Notes: generated by a model not told the origin, from the letters alone. DNA of 43,858 nt from Nitrosomonadales bacterium (GCA_016223025.1 JACRPU010000013.1:1-43858); one strand, 5' to 3'; positions 26,776 to 36,206 are shown, numbered from the stretch's first letter. Program-made: numbers and translations.

Positions 26776-29046
26776 TTACCGCGCCTCTTCCCTTCGCCGC
26801 AACGCCCGCCACATCCACCAGCCGAACGCCGCGACCGCCATGCCGGCCAGCCATAGCGGCAACAGGGCGGGCTGGTTCCATTTCCGGCGCAGCTCGTCGC
26901 GCTGCTCGGCTTCGATGCGCAGGTATTTGAGGTTGTTGTTCGCCATCTTGTTGGGCTTGCTGTTGTGCAGCCATCCGTGGCGCAACACGTAGTCCCTGGG
27001 GTGATGGCCCCACAGCCACGGCGAATCGCGGCGCAGAATTTCCAGCATGTCGTCTATGATTTTCTGCCGCGCCGCGCTGTTCGGCATGTTCTTCATCTGT
27101 TCGAACAGGCGGTCGTATTCCGGGTTGCTGTAATTGGCCGCATTCTCGCCGCCCTTGCCCACCTTGGCTTGCGGGCCGTGCAGCAGGAACAGGAAGTTCT
27201 CCGGGTCGGGGTAGTCCGCGTTCCAGCCGAAGTAGAACAACTGCGTATCGCCCCGGCGCACCTTGTCCTGAAAGCGGTTGTAGTCGGTGCTGCGCGCCAC
27301 CAGTTGTAGGTTGAGCTTGTCGAATTGCTTGCGCAGCCAGTCCAGGCGGGACTTGTTGCCGACGCCCGTGGCCGTGGTGTCGAGGTAGATCACCAGCGGC
27401 TGCCTGGTTTTTTCATCCAGGCCGCCCGGATAGCCCGCCTCGGCCAGCAGCTTTTTTGCCGTTTCGATGGGCTTGCGCACGGGCGCTCCATTCACCCAGT
27501 CGTACACATAAGGGTTGATGCCTGCTTCGCCTTCGAGATAGCCGAATATGCCGGGCGGAATGGGTGACTGCGCCGCGATGCCGCGCCCGTTGGCGAAGAT
27601 GGAAATGAATTCCTCGAAGTCTATTGCAATAGAAATGGCGCGGCGCAGCTTGCTCGCCCTTTCAGGATTGCAAGAAGATTCATTTCGTTTGCCCCCTCTC
27701 CCATCGGGGTAACCAGCGACTTGCCCGCTTGCGGGCCTAGTCGAATGGCTAGTAGTTTCATCAGAGGGTTGGGGTGGGGGAGCGCCCGCTGGGCTAGCGC
27801 AGCTCCCGCCCACCACCGGATCCAGCCAGTTGAACCCCATGTACATGGTGGAGGTGGCGACCGAGGTGGAGAGCGTGATGCCCTGTTCCTTCATCTCGTC
27901 GGTGACATTGGTCTCGCCGGTTACATTCACCTGCACCGCCTGATCGAAGCTGTCGGAACTGATGCCGGAAGCATCGTAATAGCCTTGCAGGAACTTGTTC
28001 CAGTAGGGGATGGTTTCCTTCTCCAGGCTGAACACCACCTTGTCTATCAGCGGCAGCGGCTTGCCCGCATCCGCCAGCAGCCCGGCTTCTTTATCGCCCG
28101 GCTCGCCTTCGGCGGGATAGTTCTCGCCGGAAAAATTCGGGTTGCGGCTCAGCACCATGCGCTGGTTGGGGTTGTTCTCCGACAGGTAATACGGCCCGCT
28201 GCCCACCGGCCACCAGTCCAGCGTGATGTTGCGCTCGCGCATACCCGGTTGCGCGTAGAAGCGCTCGGCCTCAACCGGCATCGGCGCAAAAAATGGCATC
28301 GCCAGCCAGTAGGCAAACTGCGGGTACTTGCCGTACACCTTGATGCGGTAGGTGTATTCATCCGCTGTCTGCGCGCCTTCCAGCGGATAATCGTCCAGGT
28401 CGAGAAAGGTGCCGGGTTGCGCCTTTTGCGCTTGCTTCAGGGTATCCGCGTAACCCTTGAGGCCGACGACATATTCCGCCATCAGCCCTGCGATCGGCGA
28501 ATGGATGGAGGGGTGCGCCAGCCGCTTGATCTGGTACACGTAGTCCGCCGCCCTGGCTTCGCGCGTGCCGCTGTGCGGGAAATCGCTCAACGCGCGGATG
28601 TCATGCAAATCGCCGGGTTTAAGCGCGAGGTATTCCGGCCTGCCCTGGGCGTCGCGCGCGAATGCCGGGTGCGGCTGGTAGCGCTGGCCGGGGCGCAACT
28701 GAATCTCGTACTCGCTGTACGCGACCTTTTCGGCGGGCGCATCATCCGGCAGAGGCCGGTTGTCCTTGTCCAGATAGCGCACGGCGGGTAGCGAGACCGC
28801 CGCCTGCGGCACCAGCGAGTACGGGCGTTTCAGGTAGTGGTATTGCAGCGGCGGCCGGTAGATTTGCGCGAGAAAGACATACTCGTTTTCGCTGTAGGCC
28901 TGCGCCGGATCGAGATGCTTGGGGCGCTCGGTAAACGCCGTGTAGAAGATGGGCCTGCCCTTGTCCGCCGCCGGATAGGGGTTGTTCCACAATCCGCCGT
29001 CGCAGGCGGCGAGCAGCAGGAGCAGCAAACAGGAGAGCCTTTTCAT
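26776..29046 (-). CDS. Family 5 ABC-transporter substrate-binding lipoprotein (peptide type), with repeat insertion
   Basis: This 756-residue OppA/DppA-like solute-binding protein starts with a lipoprotein signal (LSCLLLLLLAACDGG, lipid-bearing Cys15). Typical features are RPKHLDPAQAYSENEYVFLAQIY and DWWPVGSGPYYLSENNPN. Unusually, it also ends in a transmembrane helix (LLPLWLAGMAVAAFGWWMW) followed by basic residues. Residues about 415-460 are a Pro/Ser/Gly-rich, low-homology segment encoded by a palindromic repeat that keeps the frame; the fold resumes at ERASKLRRAISIAIDFEEF. No permease or ATPase gene is adjacent. Start 29046 is chosen for the signal peptide; an upstream ATG at 29403 lies inside the divergent prlC. 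Confidence 0.9.
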   Translation of the reverse strand: MKRLSCLLLLLLAACDGGLWNNPYPAADKGRPIFYTAFTERPKHLDPAQAYSENEYVFLAQIYRPPLQYHYLKRPYSLVPQAAVSLPAVRYLDKDNRPLPDDAPAEKVAYSEYEIQLRPGQRYQPHPAFARDAQGRPEYLALKPGDLHDIRALSDFPHSGTREARAADYVYQIKRLAHPSIHSPIAGLMAEYVVGLKGYADTLKQAQKAQPGTFLDLDDYPLEGAQTADEYTYRIKVYGKYPQFAYWLAMPFFAPMPVEAERFYAQPGMRERNITLDWWPVGSGPYYLSENNPNQRMVLSRNPNFSGENYPAEGEPGDKEAGLLADAGKPLPLIDKVVFSLEKETIPYWNKFLQGYYDASGISSDSFDQAVQVNVTGETNVTDEMKEQGITLSTSVATSTMYMGFNWLDPVVGGSCASPAGAPPPQPSDETTSHSTRPASGQVAGYPDGRGGKRNESSCNPERASKLRRAISIAIDFEEFISIFANGRGIAAQSPIPPGIFGYLEGEAGINPYVYDWVNGAPVRKPIETAKKLLAEAGYPGGLDEKTRQPLVIYLDTTATGVGNKSRLDWLRKQFDKLNLQLVARSTDYNRFQDKVRRGDTQLFYFGWNADYPDPENFLFLLHGPQAKVGKGGENAANYSNPEYDRLFEQMKNMPNSAARQKIIDDMLEILRRDSPWLWGHHPRDYVLRHGWLHNSKPNKMANNNLKYLRIEAEQRDELRRKWNQPALLPLWLAGMAVAAFGWWMWRALRRREEAR
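27675..27812. repeat. Repeat inserted in frame within the binding-protein gene
   Basis: The segment holds CCCCCTCTCCCATCGGGGTA, CTTGCCCGCTTGCGGGC and GAGGGTTGGGGTGGGGGAG. These relate it to the family C repeats at 37707, 38611 and 41634. Its translation on the minus strand (such as PAGAPPPQPSDETTSHS and YPDGRGGKRNESS) is unlike binding-protein sequence. Insertion limits are approximate. Confidence 0.75.
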
Positions 29047-29131
29047 GGCGGCAAGTTTATCCGAAACAGGCGAAAATTGACGCAGAATAAAACCCGGCTT
29101 CGCGGTAAAATTAACCATTTTCAGCCCATTC

Positions 29132-31180
29132 ATGAACCCGCTACTCGACTTTACTGGCCTGCCGCGTTTCGCGGAGATCAAACCCGAACATGTTGCTCCG
29201 GCGGTGGGGCAACTGCTGGCGGAAAATCGCGCGCTGGTCGCGCGCCTGCTGGCCGATGGCAGCGCTCCCGCCTGGGATAATTTCATGCAGCCGCTGGCCG
29301 ATGCCAACGAGCGGTTGACGCGCGCCTGGGGGCAGGTCGGGCATTTGAACGCGGTGATGAACAGCGAGGCGTTGCGCGAGGTATACAACGCCAGCCTGCC
29401 CAAGGTTACCCAATATTACGCCGAGCTGGGGCAGAACCTCGAACTGTTCAACAAGGTGAAAGCGATCCGCAACGGCGCGGAATTTGCGGGCCTGGGCGCG
29501 GCGCGCCGGAAGATCATCGAGAACGAGTTGCGCGATTTCCGTTTGGGCGGGGCCGAATTGCCGGAAGCGGACAAGGCGCGTTTCCTCGCCATTCAGGAAG
29601 AGCATTCCACGCTGTGCTCGCGTTTTTCCGACAATGTTCTGGATGCCACCAACGCTTACACCTGGCTGGTTACCGGCGAAACCGAACTGTCCGGCATTCC
29701 CGCCGACGAGCGCCAGGTTGCGGCCGAGGCGGCACAGGCCGCCGCCAAAACGGGCTGGCTGTTCACCCTGAAAGCGCCATCCTACCTGCCGCTGATGCAA
29801 TATGCCGACAACCGCGCCCTGCGCGAGCGCATGTACGCGGCCTACAGCACCCGCGCCAGCGAGATGGGCAAAGCGGAGCTGGACAACACCCCGCTGATGC
29901 AAAAAATTCTCAAGCTGCGCGCCGAAGAGGCGCACATGCTGGGCTTCGCCAGTTTTGCCGAGCTGTCGCTGGCGACCAAGATGGCAAACACGCCGCAACA
30001 GGTGATGGATTTCCTGCGCGAACTGGCGCGCCGCGCCCGCCCGTATGCAGAAAGGGATCTGGCCGAACTGCGCGAGTTCGCCCGCTCGCAACTGGGCATC
30101 GCCGACTTGCGGGCGTGGGATGTGAGCTATGCCAGCGAGCATTTGCGCCGGCAACGCTATGCTTTTTCCGAGCAGGAGGTGAAACAATTCTTCCCGGAAG
30201 ACAAGGTGCTGCCGGGCATGTTCAAGCTGGTGGAAACGCTGTACGGGCTGCATGTGCGACCCTCTTCGGCGCCAGTCTGGCACGAGGATGCCCGCTTCTT
30301 CGACATTATCGAGGGCGGGCGGTTGGTCGGGCAGTTCTATCTCGATCTGTATGCGCGCAACAGCAAGCGCGGCGGGGCATGGATGGATGATGCCATCACG
30401 CGCAGGCGCATACCTTCCGGCATCCAGACTCCGGTTGCCTATCTGAATTGCAACTTTGCTTCTCCTGTCGGAGGCAAGCCTGCTCTTTTCACCCACGACG
30501 AAGTCATCACCCTGTTTCACGAGTTCGGTCACGGCCTGCATCACCTGCTCACCGAGGTGGACGACCTCGCAGTATCCGGCATCAACGGCGTGGAGTGGGA
30601 TGCGGTGGAGCTTCCCAGCCAGTTTATGGAAAACTTCTGCTGGGAATGGGAGGTGTTGCAGGATATGACCCGCCATGCGGGCACGGGGGAAAAATTGCCG
30701 CGCGCGCTGTTCGACAAAATGCTGGCGGCAAAAAACTTCCAGAGCGGTTTGCAGGTTCTGCGGCAGATCGAGTTCTCCCTGTTCGACATGCGGCTGCATT
30801 GCGATTTCGACCCCGGCGGCAGCAAGAGCGTGCAGCGGTTGCTCGATGAGGTGCGCGGCGAAGTGGCCGTTCTGATCCCTCCCGCGTTCAACCGCTTCCA
30901 GAACAGTTTTTCGCATATTTTCGCGGGCGGTTATGCGGCGGGCTATTACAGCTACAAATGGGCGGAAGTCTTGTCAGCCGACGCATACAGCCTGTTCGAG
31001 GAAAACGGTGCGCCCAATCTGACGGCGGGCCTGCGCTTTCGCGGCGAAATACTGGCGGTGGGTGGCTCTCGCTCCGCCATGCAATCCTTCGTCGCGTTTC
31101 GCGGGCGCGAGCCCGCGATTGATGCGCTGCTGCGCCACGGCGGATTGCTGGAAGAAAACGGCGCGGATGATCTGGGTTAA
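29132..31180 (+). CDS. prlC: Oligopeptidase A (M3 zinc metallopeptidase)
   Basis: This 682-residue cytoplasmic peptidase of the thimet oligopeptidase family degrades short peptides, including cleaved signal peptides. The zinc motif HEFGH is at residues 463-467 (TLFHEFGHGLHHLL), and the third ligand Glu lies in GVEWDAVELPSQFMENF. Length matches E. coli OpdA (680). It diverges from the binding-protein gene across 85 bp, which may hold promoters for both. Peptide uptake and peptide hydrolysis being neighbours suggests a shared role in peptide use, but this is inference. Confidence 0.95.
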   Translation: MNPLLDFTGLPRFAEIKPEHVAPAVGQLLAENRALVARLLADGSAPAWDNFMQPLADANERLTRAWGQVGHLNAVMNSEALREVYNASLPKVTQYYAELGQNLELFNKVKAIRNGAEFAGLGAARRKIIENELRDFRLGGAELPEADKARFLAIQEEHSTLCSRFSDNVLDATNAYTWLVTGETELSGIPADERQVAAEAAQAAAKTGWLFTLKAPSYLPLMQYADNRALRERMYAAYSTRASEMGKAELDNTPLMQKILKLRAEEAHMLGFASFAELSLATKMANTPQQVMDFLRELARRARPYAERDLAELREFARSQLGIADLRAWDVSYASEHLRRQRYAFSEQEVKQFFPEDKVLPGMFKLVETLYGLHVRPSSAPVWHEDARFFDIIEGGRLVGQFYLDLYARNSKRGGAWMDDAITRRRIPSGIQTPVAYLNCNFASPVGGKPALFTHDEVITLFHEFGHGLHHLLTEVDDLAVSGINGVEWDAVELPSQFMENFCWEWEVLQDMTRHAGTGEKLPRALFDKMLAAKNFQSGLQVLRQIEFSLFDMRLHCDFDPGGSKSVQRLLDEVRGEVAVLIPPAFNRFQNSFSHIFAGGYAAGYYSYKWAEVLSADAYSLFEENGAPNLTAGLRFRGEILAVGGSRSAMQSFVAFRGREPAIDALLRHGGLLEENGADDLG

Positions 31181-31220
31181 ACTCCCGCATCTTTCACGAC
31201 GCAACCGGATGGAGGGAGAA

Positions 31221-31790
31221 ATGAAATCACGCTTTATCCTGGCCGGAATACTGGCGGCAGCAGTGAGCAACGTACCGGCGGGGGAGTTGTATCGCTGGGT
31301 GGATCAGTCGGGAAAAGTGCATTACGGCGATGTGCCTGCGGCGGAAGCGGTGAAACCCGAGCAGAAGAAATTCGCGGACCCCGCAACGCCGGATGCCGCC
31401 TTGCCGTATGAAACGCGCCGCGCCAGGGAAGCTTTCCCGGTCACGCTCTATGTGGCGGATAACTGCAAAGAACCGTGCCAGCGGGCCCGCGATTTGTTGA
31501 ACAAGCGAGGCGTTCCGTTCACCGAGAAAAACCTGGTCAGCCAGGAAGACGTTGACTTCTTCCGCAAAATGTCCGGGGTAGAGACCGTTCCCGTGCTGGT
31601 TGTCGGAAAGAATTGGCTCAAGGGTTTCTGGGCGGAACAATGGAATGGCGAGCTGGATATTGCCGGCTATCCCAAGACGCCCCCATACGGGTTCCAGCCG
31701 GCAGTTCCTCCGCCCCCGGCCCGGAAACCGCCCGCGCAACCCGCTCCCGAACCCGCTCCCGAAACTGCGCCACCCCTTGGCGGTGAATAG
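31221..31790 (+). CDS. Exported DUF4124 and glutaredoxin-like protein
   Basis: This 189-residue protein has a signal peptide (MKSRFILAGILAAAVSNVPAG), a short DUF4124 domain (ELYRWVDQSGKVHYGDVP) and a glutaredoxin-fold domain (about 70-150: VTLYVADNCKEPCQRARDLL to VPVLVVGK). It ends in a Pro/Ala/Glu-rich tail. The redox site is C-x3-C (CKEPC), not the usual C-x2-C, so activity is uncertain. The GGAGGG site favours 31221 over the ATG twelve bases upstream. It follows prlC by 40 bases. DUF4124 is common in exported proteobacterial proteins. Confidence 0.85.
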   Translation: MKSRFILAGILAAAVSNVPAGELYRWVDQSGKVHYGDVPAAEAVKPEQKKFADPATPDAALPYETRRAREAFPVTLYVADNCKEPCQRARDLLNKRGVPFTEKNLVSQEDVDFFRKMSGVETVPVLVVGKNWLKGFWAEQWNGELDIAGYPKTPPYGFQPAVPPPPARKPPAQPAPEPAPETAPPLGGE

Positions 31791-32000
31791 TGGTGAGGCC
31801 TTCCGAGGCCTTCGCCGCTTGCCCGCTCGCCCATCAGCCATCCCCATTCACCATCCCCATTCAGCCTATCGCAGCGAGGCACCGTATGGTATATTCCGCG
31901 CCTGGCTTGACATGAGGCGCGGGGTGCGTGTTGTTGCATGCCGCAGCCATGGGGCCAGATAATGGAACGCGATTTTCAAACTTAACCCAAGGATCAAACC

Positions 32001-32798
32001 ATGCTAAGAATTTTCAAACTTGCCGCTTTCGCCATCCTTGGCGCATTGGCTGCAAGCCCGGTATATGCCGAGAACAAAGCCGTTGCGGTGGTGAACGGCA
32101 CCCCCATTCCCCAGGAGCGCCTGGAGCTCCACATCAAGGCCGCAGCCGCCCAAGGCCAGCAGGACACTCCGGAGTTGCGCAAGGCCATTCGGGACAGATT
32201 GATAGACAGTGAATTGCTGTCCCAGGAGGCAATCAAGAAGGATCTCGACAAGCAACCCGAAACGGCCCAAAACCTGATACTGACCCGACAAACCGTGCTG
32301 GCTAACGCATTTATGCTGGACTATGTGAAAGGCCACCCCATCGGCGAAGACGTGCTCACGCAGGCATATGAAACCGCGAAGAAAAGCGCCGGAAACAAGG
32401 AATACAATGTGCGCCACATCCTGGTGGAAAAGGAGGCTGATGCAAAATCCATAGCGGCCAAACTGAAAAAGGGCGGCAAGTTCGACAAGCTGGCGGAAGC
32501 CAACTCCAAAGACGCTGGCTCCAAGAGTCGCGGCGGAGACCTGGGGTGGGTTCCGGTCGGCAGTATTCCCACCACTTATGTAAAACCTTTCGCCGATGCC
32601 GTGATGAACCTGACCAAGGGGCAGGTCAGCGAGCCGGTGCAGTCACAATTCGGCTGGCATGTCATCAAGCTGGAAGACGTGCGCGACCTCAAGTTGCCCG
32701 CTTACGAGGAAGTCAAGCCGCAAATCATGCAGAGCCTGCAACAACAGGCAGTGCAAAAAATGCTTGCAGAGCTCCGATCCAAGGCAAAGATCGAGTAA
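32001..32798 (+). CDS. Periplasmic parvulin-type peptidyl-prolyl isomerase
   Basis: This 265-residue protein has a signal peptide (LAAFAILGALAASPVYA) and an N-terminal SurA-like helical chaperone region with VAVVNGTPIPQERLELHI. Its single parvulin (rotamase) domain (about 130-225) includes RHILVEKEADAKSIAAKLKK, SRGGDLGWVP and FGWHVIKLED. It likely assists folding of envelope proteins. AAGGATC precedes the start. The 210-bp upstream spacer contains TTGACA at 31907-31912, but no good -10 at 17 bp. In this window it precedes hisS-yfgM-bamB, another envelope-assembly group, though 313 bp with hairpins separates them. Confidence 0.93.
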   Translation: MLRIFKLAAFAILGALAASPVYAENKAVAVVNGTPIPQERLELHIKAAAAQGQQDTPELRKAIRDRLIDSELLSQEAIKKDLDKQPETAQNLILTRQTVLANAFMLDYVKGHPIGEDVLTQAYETAKKSAGNKEYNVRHILVEKEADAKSIAAKLKKGGKFDKLAEANSKDAGSKSRGGDLGWVPVGSIPTTYVKPFADAVMNLTKGQVSEPVQSQFGWHVIKLEDVRDLKLPAYEEVKPQIMQSLQQQAVQKMLAELRSKAKIE

Positions 32799-32812
32799 TT
32801 CGGCGAGGCAAA

Positions 32813-32844
32813 CCCCGGCCATGCCGGGGGCAGGGGCAGCCCCT
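32813..32844. terminator. Two consecutive hairpins after the isomerase gene
   Basis: CCCCGGC-CAT-GCCGGGG (32813-32829) is a perfect 7-bp stem, followed by AGGGG-CAG-CCCCT (32832-32844). No T tract follows, so they may act as 3' stabilisers or factor-assisted terminators. The rest of the 313-bp spacer to hisS holds no supported gene apart from the inverted-repeat element at 32968. Confidence 0.55.
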
Positions 32845-32967
32845 CAGTTGGGCTTGACGGTTCCGGCGGTCATTGCAGCTTTCCTGATGGCATTGCGCTC
32901 CCGTTTTATCCTTCATGGCAGAGGCGTGCGAAGCGGGTGACGATCACACTTTCCGGCCCGCATTACC

Positions 32968-33102
32968 GGGCACTTCTAAAAATTACCCGTTCATGCTTCG
33001 ACTGGCCCTAAGTCACTACTTAAGCGCGAACATATAACTTGCTGATTTACAATAGTGCCCGCTCGCACTGCGCTTTTCGAAGTGCAATTTTCAGAAGTGC
33101 CC
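32968..33102. mobile_element. Small inverted-repeat (MITE-like) element upstream of hisS
   Basis: Terminal arms of 21 bases (left starting GGGCACTTCTAAAAATTA, 32968-32988; right 33082-33102) match at 18 positions when inverted, bounding a 135-bp element without a gene. It ends nine bases before the hisS ATG, so it supplies the whole proximal leader of hisS. No target-site duplication could be made out with confidence. Confidence 0.65.
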
Positions 33103-33111
33103 CACAGTCAT

Positions 33112-34383
33112 ATGAGCAACGAAACATTACAGGCCGTGCGCGGCATGAACGATATCCTGCCGGACGAGGCCGAACTGTGGCTGTGGTTCGAGGACGTGGT
33201 GCGCGCGTGGCTGGAGAGCTACGGCTACCGCAACATCCGCATGCCGCTGCTGGAGCCGACGGCGCTGTTCAAGCGCGCCATCGGCGAGGTGACCGACATC
33301 GTCGAGAAGGAGATGTACAGCTTCGCGGATGAACTGAACGGCGACCTCCTGACGCTGCGCCCGGAGGGCACGGCTTCCTGCGTGCGCGCCGCCTTGCAGC
33401 ACAACCTGCTGTACAATGCGCCGCAGCGTTTGTACTACAGCGGCGCGATGTTCCGCCACGAGCGCCCGCAGAAGGGCCGCTACCGCCAGTTTCACCAGAT
33501 CGGCGTGGAGGCGCTGGGCTTCGCCGGGCCGGACATTGATGCCGAGATGATCCTGATGTGCGCGCGGCTGTGGCGCAAGCTGGGCATCCGCGATGTGGCG
33601 CTGCAAATCAATACGCTGGGAGATACGGCGGCGCGGCACCGCCACCGCGAGAAACTGATCGCGTATTTCGAACGGCACAAGGATGCGCTGGATGCCGATG
33701 CGATGCGGCGCCTGCACAGCAACCCGCTGCGCATCCTCGACAGCAAGAACCCGGCGATGCAGGAACTGGTTGCCGCTGCGCCGAAGCTGATGGATGAGCT
33801 GGAAGACGAAGCATTGCAGCATTTCGCGGCGGTGCAGGCAATCCTGAAACGCCACGAGGTGGCGTTCGAGATCAACACGCGGCTGGTGCGCGGTCTGGAT
33901 TACTACAACCGCACCGTATTCGAGTGGGTCACCACGCGCCTCGGCGCGCAGGGCACGGTCTGCGCGGGCGGGCGCTTTGACGGCCTGTTCGGGCAGCTCG
34001 GCGGCAAGCCTGCACCGGCCTGCGGTTTCGCCATGGGCATCGAGCGTTTGCTGGCACTGTTGCGGGAAGACGGCATGGAAAATCCGCCCGCGCCGCTGGA
34101 CGTTTATCTGGTGCATCAGGGCGAACTGGCGGACAAATTGGCGGGCGTGGCTGCGGAACAGTTGCGCGATGCCGGATTGCGCGTGCTGCTGCATTGCGGC
34201 GGCGGCGGTTTCAAGTCGCAGATGAAAAAGGCGGATGCCAGCAACGCCTGTTGCGCGGTCATCATCGGCGACGACGAGGCGCGGGCCGGACAGGCCACGC
34301 TCAAGCCATTGCGCGGCGGCGAACAAGTGTGTGTGGCGCTCGGCGAGTTGCCGGGCAGGATTCATGAACTGGTAAAACAATAG
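33112..34383 (+). CDS. hisS: Histidyl-tRNA synthetase
   Basis: This 423-residue class II aminoacyl-tRNA synthetase charges tRNA-His. The N-terminal [10 protein letters not shown], motif 2 region [29 protein letters not shown] and the histidine loop [15 protein letters not shown] are all present. The anticodon-binding domain begins near residue 330. There is no recognisable ribosome site before 33112 because the leader is the end of an inverted-repeat element. An in-frame start at 33055 would be inside that element and is less likely. It ends in TAG, and yfgM follows after seven bases. Confidence 0.97.
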   Translation: MSNETLQAVRGMNDILPDEAELWLWFEDVVRAWLESYGYRNIRMPLLEPTALFKRAIGEVTDIVEKEMYSFADELNGDLLTLRPEGTASCVRAALQHNLLYNAPQRLYYSGAMFRHERPQKGRYRQFHQIGVEALGFAGPDIDAEMILMCARLWRKLGIRDVALQINTLGDTAARHRHREKLIAYFERHKDALDADAMRRLHSNPLRILDSKNPAMQELVAAAPKLMDELEDEALQHFAAVQAILKRHEVAFEINTRLVRGLDYYNRTVFEWVTTRLGAQGTVCAGGRFDGLFGQLGGKPAPACGFAMGIERLLALLREDGMENPPAPLDVYLVHQGELADKLAGVAAEQLRDAGLRVLLHCGGGGFKSQMKKADASNACCAVIIGDDEARAGQATLKPLRGGEQVCVALGELPGRIHELVKQ

Positions 34384-34390
34384 GGTGGGA

Positions 34391-35032
34391 ATGATGGCGG
34401 CGCTGGATCTGGAAGAGCAGGAACAGGTAGAAACGCTCAAGGCGTGGTGGAAAGAAAACGGCAAGTGGCTGCTGCTGGCGCTGGCGCTGATACTGGGCGG
34501 TTACGCCGCGATACAGGGCTGGCGATCTTACCAGTCCAACCAGGCGCTCGCGGCCTCCACACTGTTCCACGAACTGACCAGACAGATCGAGAGCGGCGAT
34601 CCCAGGCGCATCAACGATGCGGCGGATGCCGTGACCGCCAATTACGGCGGCAGCGCCTACGCGCCGCGCGCCTTGTTGCTGGCCGCGCAGGTCAATATCC
34701 AGACCGGGGATCCGGCGCGCGCCAGGACGCAACTGCAATGGGTAATCAAACACGCCGATGAAGAGGGGCTGAAGAACGTGGCGCGCCTCAATCTGGCGGG
34801 CGTGCTGCTGGATGAAAAAAATTTTGCCGGGGCGCAGGAACTGATCGAAGCTCCGCATCCCGAATCTTTCGATGGCCTGTATGCCGATCTCAAGGGTGAC
34901 GTATTGAGCGCGCAGGGCAAGAAAGAGGAAGCACGCGCCGCCTACCGGAAGGCGCTGGAAAAAACCGATGTCAAAAACACTTATCACAGCCTGATCCGCA
35001 TGAAGCTGGAAGCCCTCGGTGACAAGAAGTGA
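34391..35032 (+). CDS. yfgM: YfgM family tetratricopeptide membrane protein
   Basis: This roughly 213-residue inner-membrane protein has a short cytoplasmic start (EEQEQVETLKAWWKENGKW), one transmembrane helix (LLLALALILGGYAAIQGW) and a periplasmic TPR-like domain. E. coli YfgM associates with the SecYEG translocon and periplasmic chaperones. The hisS-yfgM-bamB-der order is conserved and supports the call. Two adjacent ATGs (34391, 34394) and a GTG at 34385 are possible starts; GGTGGGA lies just upstream of 34391. The stop overlaps bamB as GTGA. Confidence 0.93.
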   Translation: MMAALDLEEQEQVETLKAWWKENGKWLLLALALILGGYAAIQGWRSYQSNQALAASTLFHELTRQIESGDPRRINDAADAVTANYGGSAYAPRALLLAAQVNIQTGDPARARTQLQWVIKHADEEGLKNVARLNLAGVLLDEKNFAGAQELIEAPHPESFDGLYADLKGDVLSAQGKKEEARAAYRKALEKTDVKNTYHSLIRMKLEALGDKK

Positions 35033-36204
35033 AAGACAGTGAAAAATTCTGCTGCGCCAGGATGCCCGCGCGGGCGGGAGTTTTCCTGTTGCTGACTTTG
35101 CTTGCGGGCTGCTCCACCATTTCCGGCTGGTTTGGCAGCGGCAAGACCGGCAAGGAACCGGCAAGGCTGGCCGAGTTCAGGGAAAGCGCAAAACTTGAAG
35201 TGCGCTGGCAGCGCGGCGTGGGCGAGGCGGGCGCCAACGTGCTGCAACCTGCGGTGATGCGTGACGCCGTGTATGCGGCGAACGCCAGGGGCGAGGTGTT
35301 CCGCCTGGAGCGCGCCACCGGCAAGCAGGTATGGCAAGCCGACAGCGGTTTTGCCATCACCGGCGGAGTGGGTGCGGGCGAAGGCCTGCTGCTGGTCGGC
35401 AGCATGAAAGGCGATCTGGCGGCCTTTGAAGAAGATGGCAGGTTGCGCTGGAAGGCCAAGGTGTCCAGCGAGGTGCTGAGCGCGCCCCAGGTGATCAACG
35501 GCATGGTGGTGGTGCGCACCGGCGACGGGCGCATAGCCGGTTTGAGCGCGATAGACGGGTCGCGGCAGTGGCTGTACGAGCGCTCGACCCCGTCGCTGAT
35601 CGTGCGCAACCACGCCGGGGTGGGCATCGAGAGCGGCACGGTATACGCCGGTTTCGCCGGCGGCAAGCTGGCGGCGATCGGCCCGGCCAACGGCATCACC
35701 GTGTGGGAGGCGACCGTATCGCAGCCGCGCGGCAACACCGAGCTGGAGCGCATCAGCGACATTACCAGCCTGCCGGTGGCAGATGCCGAGCAGGTTTGCG
35801 CGGTGTCCTTCCAGGGGCGCGTCGCCTGCTTCGGCGCGGCGCAAGGCAGCCTGCTGTGGAGCCGCGACCTGTCCAGCGACAAGGGGCTGGCCATGCAGGG
35901 CAAAGCGCTGTACGTGACCGACGCCAGCGGCGGGTTGTCGGCGCTGGATAAAAGCAGCGGCAGCTCGCTGTGGAAAAGCGATCAATTGTTCATGCGCCAG
36001 ACCTCGGCGCCTATTGTGTCGGGCAACCATGTGGTGGTGGGCGACTACGAAGGCTACCTGCACGCGCTGAGCCGCGAGGACGGGAGCATGGCGGCGCGCA
36101 TCCGGACCGATGGCAGCGGCATCGTGGCCGCGCCGGTAAAGCTGGATGACGGCCTGCTGGTACAGACGCGCGACGGCGGCCTGTATTCGGTTGCCATCCA
36201 TTAA
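35029..36204 (+). CDS. bamB: Outer membrane assembly lipoprotein BamB
   Basis: This lipoprotein of the BAM complex helps insert beta-barrel proteins in the outer membrane. The signal ends in a lipobox (FLLLTLLAGCS) and the rest is an eight-bladed PQQ-type beta-propeller, with repeated segments such as VYAANARGEVFRLERATGKQVW and GGLSALDKSSGSSLWKSD. The start is either GTG 35029, overlapping the yfgM stop, or ATG 35062, which gives a more compact signal peptide; both keep the lipobox. The 391-residue form is listed. Confidence 0.95.
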   Translation: MKDSEKFCCARMPARAGVFLLLTLLAGCSTISGWFGSGKTGKEPARLAEFRESAKLEVRWQRGVGEAGANVLQPAVMRDAVYAANARGEVFRLERATGKQVWQADSGFAITGGVGAGEGLLLVGSMKGDLAAFEEDGRLRWKAKVSSEVLSAPQVINGMVVVRTGDGRIAGLSAIDGSRQWLYERSTPSLIVRNHAGVGIESGTVYAGFAGGKLAAIGPANGITVWEATVSQPRGNTELERISDITSLPVADAEQVCAVSFQGRVACFGAAQGSLLWSRDLSSDKGLAMQGKALYVTDASGGLSALDKSSGSSLWKSDQLFMRQTSAPIVSGNHVVVGDYEGYLHALSREDGSMAARIRTDGSGIVAAPVKLDDGLLVQTRDGGLYSVAIH

Positions 36205-36206
36205 CT

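Noticed and set aside
31907-31912. Sigma-70 promoter for the parvulin gene
   Set aside because: TTGACA is perfect, but the sequence 17 bp downstream (GTTGTT) is a poor -10 element, so I do not list it as a feature.
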